Assembly: GCF_000151315.2 (NCBI RefSeq)
Contig: NW_011887317.1
Span: forward strand, 1-12,103
Origin: Capsaspora owczarzaki ATCC 30864
Lineage: Eukaryota; Opisthokonta; Filasterea
Direction: 5' to 3'
Length of the DNA stretch: 12,103 nucleotides
This document shows, piece after piece, positions 7,343 through 12,103 of the stretch. Position 1 is the stretch's first letter. Every line of letters starts with the position of its first letter. A model generated the notes under the pieces. It was not told the DNA's origin and did no database searches. It worked only from the letters and a program-made list of their open reading frames with translations. A program made the position numbers and the translations under genes.

Positions 7343-7400
7343 TCGTCCGTTTCTATTTCCAAACTCATTTTGCAGTTTTCACTTCGGACGCACAATACTG
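7343..7400. repeat. Right terminal inverted repeat
   Basis: Read inwards from 7400 it starts CAGTATTGTG, a typical Tc1/mariner tip, with TA directly outside (7401-7402). It pairs with 4738-4795 as described for the left end. Confidence 0.6.
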
Positions 7401-7434
7401 TATCATTGTTCTTCCAAAACGGTCCTGATGATGC
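7399..7434 (+). repeat. 36-bp direct repeat, right copy
   Basis: It is identical to 4736-4771 in the same orientation. Its first two bases are the last two of the element's right end. It lies about 240 bp before the RPS9 start codon and is followed by unrelated sequence. Confidence 0.93.
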
Positions 7435-7672
7435 TGCGTTGTGCCGCTTTTCAAAGCGGTCTGAGTGGTTTCAACGAGACAGGTGGCTTTTTCCAGAGCC
7501 TGCCGTTTTCCCCTGTTGTCGCTCGACCTCAGGTAATTTCAATGTCTCCATTTTTTTACCAAGCTTACTGCTTTAATTTTATTTTTTCCGCATCCAACAG
7601 AGCGCGCAGACGAAATTGAGTTACTTGAAGGGTCGTCCGCATTTAGATGCTCGCTCTCTCTTATTTCTTACC
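7435..7672 (+). promoter_or_regulatory. RPS9 promoter / leader with TOP-like pyrimidine tract
   Basis: The last 20 or so bases before the ATG (about 7652-7672) are nearly all pyrimidines (ctctctcttatttcttacc). This resembles the 5' terminal oligopyrimidine tract of animal ribosomal protein mRNAs. A possible 68-bp intron (7533-7600) with GTAATT donor, polypyrimidine tract and CAACAG acceptor lies further upstream. A 16-bp near-palindrome, ccgctttt/caaagcgg, is at 7444-7459. The transcription start is not known. Confidence 0.4.
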
Positions 7673-7688
7673 ATGCCGCGCCCTGTCT
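7673..7688 (+). other. RPS9: Proposed exon 1 coding part of RPS9 (16 nt)
   Basis: It encodes MPRPV plus one base (T) that joins GC of exon 2 to make a Cys codon. It is preceded by a pyrimidine tract and followed by GTATTT. Other ATGs in the next 2 kb give poorer donors or the wrong phase by eye. Confidence 0.65.
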
Positions 7689-10313
7689 GTATTTCTCGAG
7701 CATTTTTTGCTGGCAAACCATTGAGTTTTTTTTTTTTCTTTTTTTTTATTTCCTTCGATTTTCGTTGTCCAGCCAGCTCGTTCTCTTTTGCTCTGCCCTC
7801 GATCCACCCTTGCCCCTCTCCCTCTTTCTCCCCGTCCACGCTTGACTTACGGGTGGTCTCCAGCTAACTACTTTACGCCATGCTCTAGAAACCGCCAGCA
7901 TCAATGACTGTTTGTTTGAACAGCAGCAAACGACCTGAACGACTACAAAAAAAAAAAAAAAAAATTCTGCTTGGCCGCACTATTTTTTTATATTTTTCCC
8001 TCGCGCTTTTTTTTCCCCCCTCCTTGTCTGTGGCTGTCGTGGAGGCCTCCGCGATAAGCACTGGCCCTTCTTCATCCTTCTTGTCTGTTGTGTGTGCAGC
8101 AGCCGCGCAATCAGCCTTCCGGCCTTCCGCACGGTGCTGAGGCCAAAAACCTTCACTGCTTGCTTTTCTTTTTTTTTTTCTTTTCTTTTCTTTTTTTTTT
8201 TTTTCTTTTTAACTTTTCTTTGATTTTCGTTCTTTTCCACGCGGTTGATTTTTTTTTTTTTTTTGAGTTTTGTCGTTCTCGTCGTTGCTGTCGGAAAAGT
8301 CGCTGCCGGTTGATGGAACAAGGGCTATGTGGTTTTCGTGGACGACTCACTTGGCGAACGTTGGTATTTGGGAGACTGGGAGAGGTCTGGCAGGCTGGCT
8401 TGTTGGTGAACGGCAGGGAGACGAGCGGGAAGTGGATCGGATTGAAAGCGAAAAATGAAAAAAAAAAATCGAAAAGCTCAATGCCTTTCAGCATGATGCA
8501 CGGAAAGAGCAAACTAGCAGCTCCTCATGAAACGAACGGAGCACTCGATGGACTTGTTCTTCAGTGCTATTTACACAACACGAAATGAAAGAGGTCGATG
8601 TGTGCTGCCGCCAACTGCATGTGCCACTTTGATGCGAGCGAGCTTTTTTTTTTTTTTTCGGTTCCCGCATTTTTGGCTGGCTTTGCATTGGCTGGCGCTC
8701 CATTGAATTATTTTTTTTTCAAGTCCCTACCCTTTGCTTGGGTTTTTTGTCGGAAAGCGCTTGCTTAAGCTTCCTCTGGCACCACTTTTGAGCTTTGTTT
8801 GGGTATTGGTTTGGACTGTGGTAGTGTCGTCCGTGGTCTCTGTGGCAAAAGAGACGAAAAACGCTGGACAGCAGTGAAAAAAGATGAAAATAAAAAAGCA
8901 AACGAAAAAGTCAAAAAAAAAAAAACGAGGCGATCTCGCTTTTTTTTTTCTTTTTTTTTTTCTTTTGCTTTTTTTATTGAATCCGGGCCGCCATGATGCT
9001 CACGCTTGATGGCTTGGCCCCTTCCTGCTGACGATGGGTTTGCAGTGTGTTGTTGATGCAATGTCCAATCGGAATGGGTTTGGGGGAGCAACGCTCGCGA
9101 CGATTGCCCGAATGGAAAAACTCGAAGCGCCCATCTGCTACCAGCCACCAGTGCCCCGTGGTCCTCGTGTTGCTGGCTGTTTGGTGTGTTTTGCTCTTGT
9201 TTGACATTTTGCATTTCGTACTGTTGTTCCTCTTTCCCATCCTGTGTGTGTTTTTGTCCTCACGTCGCGCTCTGATTGTTGAAAGCCAAACTTTTTTTTG
9301 CTTTTTTTTTTTTTTTTTTTTTTCGTTCCATGTGCTGTTGCTTTTTTTTTTTTTTTTTCGCTTTTTTTTCGCTTTTTTTTTTTTTTTTTTTTTTTTTTGT
9401 TTTCTTCATCCTCTTTTTGGCTGAACAATAGCGACTCGTTGGACAAGTTCACTCGCGTTTGGTTGTATGCGTCGATAGCCCCTGCTTTCTCCATTCCGCT
9501 GCTCTCGATGCATCATGGCGTATCTGTTCTGGCAGATCGTGTCGTGTGCAGCAAGGCTCTGGTGTTTTTGTACTTTGGCCCTTTTGGACCACCTCGACTT
9601 TTTGCCACATGTGCATGTACATCACGGTCCCCTCCGATTTGCCCAACGTTGCCTCTTGGTTGGTCGCGCCAGTCGAATGTCCTTTTGCCGCTTTACTGTT
9701 GTCGATGCCTCTTTTTTTTTTTTTTTTTTTGCCCTCGTCTCTTTTGCTTTAATCCTCTGCAGGCTCTAAGACTGTCAAGACTCCTCGCCGCCCTTACGAG
9801 AAGGAGCGTCTCGACCGCGAGCTCAAGCTCGTCGGTGAGTTCGGTCTCCGCAACAAGAGCGAAGTCTGGCGTGTCCAGCTCACCCTTGCCAAGATCCGCA
9901 AGGCTGCCCGTGAGCTCCTCACCCTCGACGACAAGGATTCCCGCCGTCTCTTTGAGGGCAATGCTCTCCTTCGCCGCCTCGTCCGCATTGGTGTCCTCGA
10001 CGAGTCCCGCATGCGCCTCGATTTCGTTCTTGGCCTGAAGGTCGAGGATTTCCTCGAGCGTCGCCTCCAGACCCAGGTTTTCAAGCTCGGTCTTGCCAAG
10101 TCGATCCACCACGCCCGCGTCCTCATCCGCCAGCGCCACATCCGCGTCGGCAAGCAGATCGTCAACGTCCCCTCGTTCGTCGTCCGCCTTGACTCGCAAA
10201 AGCACATTGACTTTGCCCTCAACTCGCCCTTCGGCGGTGGCCGCGCTGGTCGCAACAAGCGCAAGGCCTCCAAGAAGGCTGACGCCCCCGCTGAGGAGGC
10301 TGATGAGGAATAA
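7673..10313 (+). CDS. RPS9: 40S ribosomal protein S9 (uS4), join 7673-7688 and 9763-10313
   Basis: uS4 is an early-binding small-subunit protein that holds 18S rRNA near the mRNA entry and decoding region. Exon 2 encodes the whole conserved body: [54 protein letters not shown], the S4 RNA-binding domain ([31 protein letters not shown]), then [15 protein letters not shown] and a Lys/Ala/Glu tail. Exon 2 enters in phase 1 after a clear polypyrimidine tract and CTGCAG. I place the missing first codons at 7673-7688 (MPRPV plus T), with a GTATTT donor. The joined product begins [20 protein letters not shown] and is 188 aa, close to the usual 190-197, and an MPR start is seen in fungal homologues. 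The body is certain; the short first exon is inference from frame, donor and homology. Strong C-ending codon bias fits very high expression. Confidence 0.93.
7689..9762 (+). other. Intron of RPS9, about 2.07 kb, phase 1
   Basis: It runs from GTATTT (7689) to CTGCAG (ending 9762). It holds many runs of T on the coding strand, for example near 7726-7748, 8168-8217, 8250-8264, 9301-9323, 9341-9358 and 9374-9398, and an A run near 7947-7964. Open frames in it are runs of Phe or Lys and not genes. I looked for box C/D snoRNAs, common in ribosomal protein introns, and found no convincing C and D box pair. An AT-rich inverted repeat lies at 8889-8978. Confidence 0.65.
8889..8978. repeat. Imperfect AT-rich inverted repeat with arms of 41-44 nt
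   Basis: The left arm (8889-8929) starts AATAAAAAAGCA and ends CGAG. The right arm (8935-8978) starts CTCG and ends TGCTTTTTTTATT. The loop is GCGAT (8930-8934). Apart from a few mismatches and small bulges the arms are complementary. It would fold as a long hairpin in the intron RNA. Confidence 0.75.
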
Positions 10314-10314
10314 A
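10309..10314 (+). terminator. AATAAA overlapping the RPS9 stop codon
   Basis: AATAAA spans the last Glu codon and the TAA stop. It matches the poly(A) signal hexamer. If used, it would leave a 3' UTR of only about 10-30 nt. The match could also be a by-product of the GAA TAA A sequence. Confidence 0.3.
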
Positions 10315-10529
10315 TCCAGTTTTAACGGTAGCTCTGCTTATCGAAAAGCTCGTCCATTTCGTGCCTTTGTCCTCCGTAAAACATTGTTCCCGCTTAAAAT
10401 ACAAAATCCCAAAGTTTGCTTCTTTTCTTTTTTTTTTTTCTTTTTTTTTTGTGTGTGTGTCAAAGTGTTTACAGTTGCAGGATAGTTTTGTTCATACATG
10501 ACAAGTGGCGCATTACGATTGCTCCTCCA
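10314..10529. other. Convergent 3' flank between RPS9 and NRDE2
   Basis: 216 bp separate the two stop codons. The stretch contains T10 and T10 runs split by a C (about 10430-10450) and a short GT run. No gene is seen. The two 3' UTRs probably lie close together or overlap. Confidence 0.5.
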
Positions 10530-12103
10530 TCAAAATGTCATCGCAGATCCATCATTAGCTCGATGCGCATCAACATGATCCAGCGCCTCGATTTCTTCAA
10601 CGCTTGTTCGCACATGCAGGCCCTTCTCTTGCATGAGATCGACCACATCTTGGAGCGAATCGTCCCAATCGTGCGGATTGCGCACCATTTGGAGTTGTGT
10701 GGCGAGATCGGGATGGAGAGGTCCGCGGTACAAGCCGCACTGGATGGCGTCCAGATACAGCACCTTTGCCCAAGGGCACTGCTGCAGCGCGCGAACAAAC
10801 ACACCGGTGAGTCGCTGGCGCTGGCGACGGTGGCGGCGCCTCCGTTCATCCTCCAGGCGCTTGTGAAATCCCGATTTCAGGCGTTCGAGTTCTGCGTTTT
10901 CTGCACCATCGCCAGTGGTCTGGTGCTGTTGTGGTGGTGCTGCTGCCGACGTCGGCTGCAAGAAGCGGAGTCGCTCGGCTTGGAGCAGTTGTTGGCCTTC
11001 CTGGCGCTCCAGAAGGCCACTCGTCTTCGTTTCGAGCGTCACAAGCAAATCGCGCTCTCGCACGCGAGCCGCCGCCTCCTCGCGGAAAACGCAGGACGCT
11101 TCAAACTGCAAAAACATGCGCCAAAGCGGAACGCAGTGGCGCACCTCGGACTGGAATTGCCCTTCGCACTGTCGACTCGTCGGATCAAACGCCCGCGCCA
11201 ACACGGCACGAATGCGGTTGATCCTGCCTTGCATCGACTCGGTCTCTTCGTCAAACCCTCCTGCTTGATGCACGCGCGAGCCAGCGGTACGCTCGTCCTC
11301 GATGGCGAACGCGAGGCCCAGCGGTCCGCTCTCCATTGCCAACTCGCCGAGACCGGACAACAGCCGCTGATAGCGGCCCTGCTCCCGCCGCAACGCGTGC
11401 CAGGCTCGACGTAGGAGCAGACTGTGTGGAAACCACTGCAGTCCCCGGCCCATGACGCTTTTGCCGAGCTCGCTCGGAACTCTTCCACTCACCAGCGAAG
11501 TTCCGAGGGAAGAGCAGTGCGTCACCAGGAGCGACGCCGTGCCAAACACTTGCTCTAGCATGATGCAGCCAACCTGTAAATCGGCGTAATACCCACGAGT
11601 CCCGTGGTAGAACAATGGCGAATGGTAGGAGAGTGGCTTGTCGGCAATGGCCTGCGCATTCCCAGTCAGCAAAATGGTAGCCAAGGGGCTATTGCTACCG
11701 CCTCTTCTCGAGCCGGCTGCTGCTAAATCGGCTTGCGCAGCGTCGTTGTCGCGAACGCGATGAACCAGAGCGGCAACGCTGGAGACCAACCCCGCCAAGG
11801 TTTCTACAGCAGACTCGGTGCCGTCTAGAAGCTGTTGCGCCCATGTCCAGTTCAAGCACGGGAGAGTAGCTTCTGGAGTCAAGGCTGCTAGGACTGATTG
11901 AAGCAGCGCGCGGACTTCGCCATCTGATAGCGAGACGAGGTCCCGTCCGCCGACCAGTTGCAGCATTGCCTGGCGCAATGCCGCCGTCGTGTCGCTATAG
12001 AATGTACGCGTACGTAGAATGCTGAGATCAGATGGCGCAGCTCCAAGATCGGAAGCGGAGGCCGATTGCGGCGAGGCAGCCAAAACAAGCAGCTGCAAAC
12101 AAC
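10530..12103 (-). CDS. NRDE2: NRDE2-family protein, C-terminal part (partial, 5' end beyond right edge)
   Basis: The visible 523 codons end in TGA at 10530, and the frame is open to the right edge, so the start lies outside. NRDE2 proteins are nuclear HAT-repeat factors that work with the MTR4 helicase and exosome in RNA surveillance and gene silencing. The evidence is the conserved end: CPWAKVLYLDAIQCG, then DVVDLMQEKGLHVRTSVEEI, which match the last conserved blocks of animal NRDE2. Upstream are HAT-like helices, for example VPLWRMFLQFEASCVFREEA. Between these lies a Gln/Pro-rich, then Arg-rich stretch (PTSAAAPPQQHQ through RRRRHRRQRQR) that looks longer than in animals. The last 20 or so residues after the EIEAL region are not conserved. 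No intron is evident in the visible part. It is convergent with RPS9. Confidence 0.8.
   Translation of the reverse strand, partial: CLQLLVLAASPQSASASDLGAAPSDLSILRTRTFYSDTTAALRQAMLQLVGGRDLVSLSDGEVRALLQSVLAALTPEATLPCLNWTWAQQLLDGTESAVETLAGLVSSVAALVHRVRDNDAAQADLAAAGSRRGGSNSPLATILLTGNAQAIADKPLSYHSPLFYHGTRGYYADLQVGCIMLEQVFGTASLLVTHCSSLGTSLVSGRVPSELGKSVMGRGLQWFPHSLLLRRAWHALRREQGRYQRLLSGLGELAMESGPLGLAFAIEDERTAGSRVHQAGGFDEETESMQGRINRIRAVLARAFDPTSRQCEGQFQSEVRHCVPLWRMFLQFEASCVFREEAAARVRERDLLVTLETKTSGLLERQEGQQLLQAERLRFLQPTSAAAPPQQHQTTGDGAENAELERLKSGFHKRLEDERRRRHRRQRQRLTGVFVRALQQCPWAKVLYLDAIQCGLYRGPLHPDLATQLQMVRNPHDWDDSLQDVVDLMQEKGLHVRTSVEEIEALDHVDAHRANDGSAMTF

Larger units (their letters stand above)
4738..7400 (-). 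mobile_element. Tc1/mariner-superfamily DNA transposon, about 2.66 kb
   Basis: It contains one transposase on the minus strand and related sequences at its ends in inverted orientation. The right terminus read inwards starts CAGTATTGTG, and the base pair just outside is TA, the classical Tc1/mariner arrangement. The left end (4738-4795) aligns without gaps to the reverse complement of the right end (7343-7400) at 33 of 58 positions, clustered in blocks such as ATTGT, TTGGAAAT and CGGACGA. Further in, both ends carry repeated TTGGTTTTT-type motifs, including a perfect 15-bp inverted pair. The left boundary is uncertain because it coincides with the 36-bp direct repeat. The element has less oligo-T than the host sequence around it. 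The damaged catalytic triad suggests it cannot move on its own. Confidence 0.75.

Noticed and set aside
7428-7465. TGATGA followed by CTGA near the right direct repeat, snoRNA-like
   Set aside because: The boxes are only about 35 nt apart, there is no terminal stem, and the C-like box is shared with the transposon's left junction.
9138-9494. Lys-rich or Phe-rich frames in T-rich stretches of the RPS9 intron
   Set aside because: They are homopolymer translations, without start context or domains.
7689-9762. Possible box C/D snoRNA in the RPS9 intron
   Set aside because: ATGATG and CTGA strings occur, but none pairs as C and D boxes with flanking terminal stems at a normal spacing.
10416-11414. 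332-codon plus-strand frame antisense to NRDE2
   Set aside because: It begins in a T-run, lies opposite conserved NRDE2 coding sequence and resembles no family.

Overview
The window is eukaryotic nuclear DNA from a compact genome. It shows GT-AG introns with long oligo-T tracts, GC-rich third codon positions, two housekeeping genes of eukaryotic type (V-ATPase subunit D and ribosomal protein uS4/RPS9), an NRDE2 homologue and a Tc1/mariner-type transposon. A unicellular relative of animals (Capsaspora-like) would fit the style, but that is a guess; nothing in the sequence fixes the species.

Layout, left to right. 1-236 (minus): the first 78 codons of an unidentified acidic, Ala-rich protein that runs off the left edge. 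237-656: a shared divergent promoter. 657-2459 (plus): V-ATPase subunit D in two exons, with a 41-nt first exon, an 807-bp intron carrying A21 and T48 tracts, and an extended C-terminal tail with two NPF motifs. 2460-3374: 3' flanks of two convergent genes. 3375-4640 (minus): a membrane-anchored P-loop ATPase. 4738-7400: a Tc1/mariner-like element of about 2.66 kb with degenerate terminal inverted repeats, repeated subterminal motifs and one transposase (5578-7089, minus). The expected first catalytic Asp of the transposase is Gly. 7435-10313 (plus): promoter and gene for RPS9, with a 16-nt coding first exon, an intron of about 2.1 kb full of oligo-T tracts, and one long second exon. 10530 to the right edge (minus): the C-terminal part of an NRDE2-family protein, convergent with RPS9.

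The transposon sits between what would otherwise be a closely spaced divergent pair (ATPase and RPS9). It is flanked by a perfect 36-bp direct repeat, far longer than the TA duplication of this superfamily. The first bases of that repeat also resemble the element's own right terminus, so the junction structure is the least explained signal here. No CRISPR array, convincing tRNA, rRNA or snoRNA, or new multigene system was seen.
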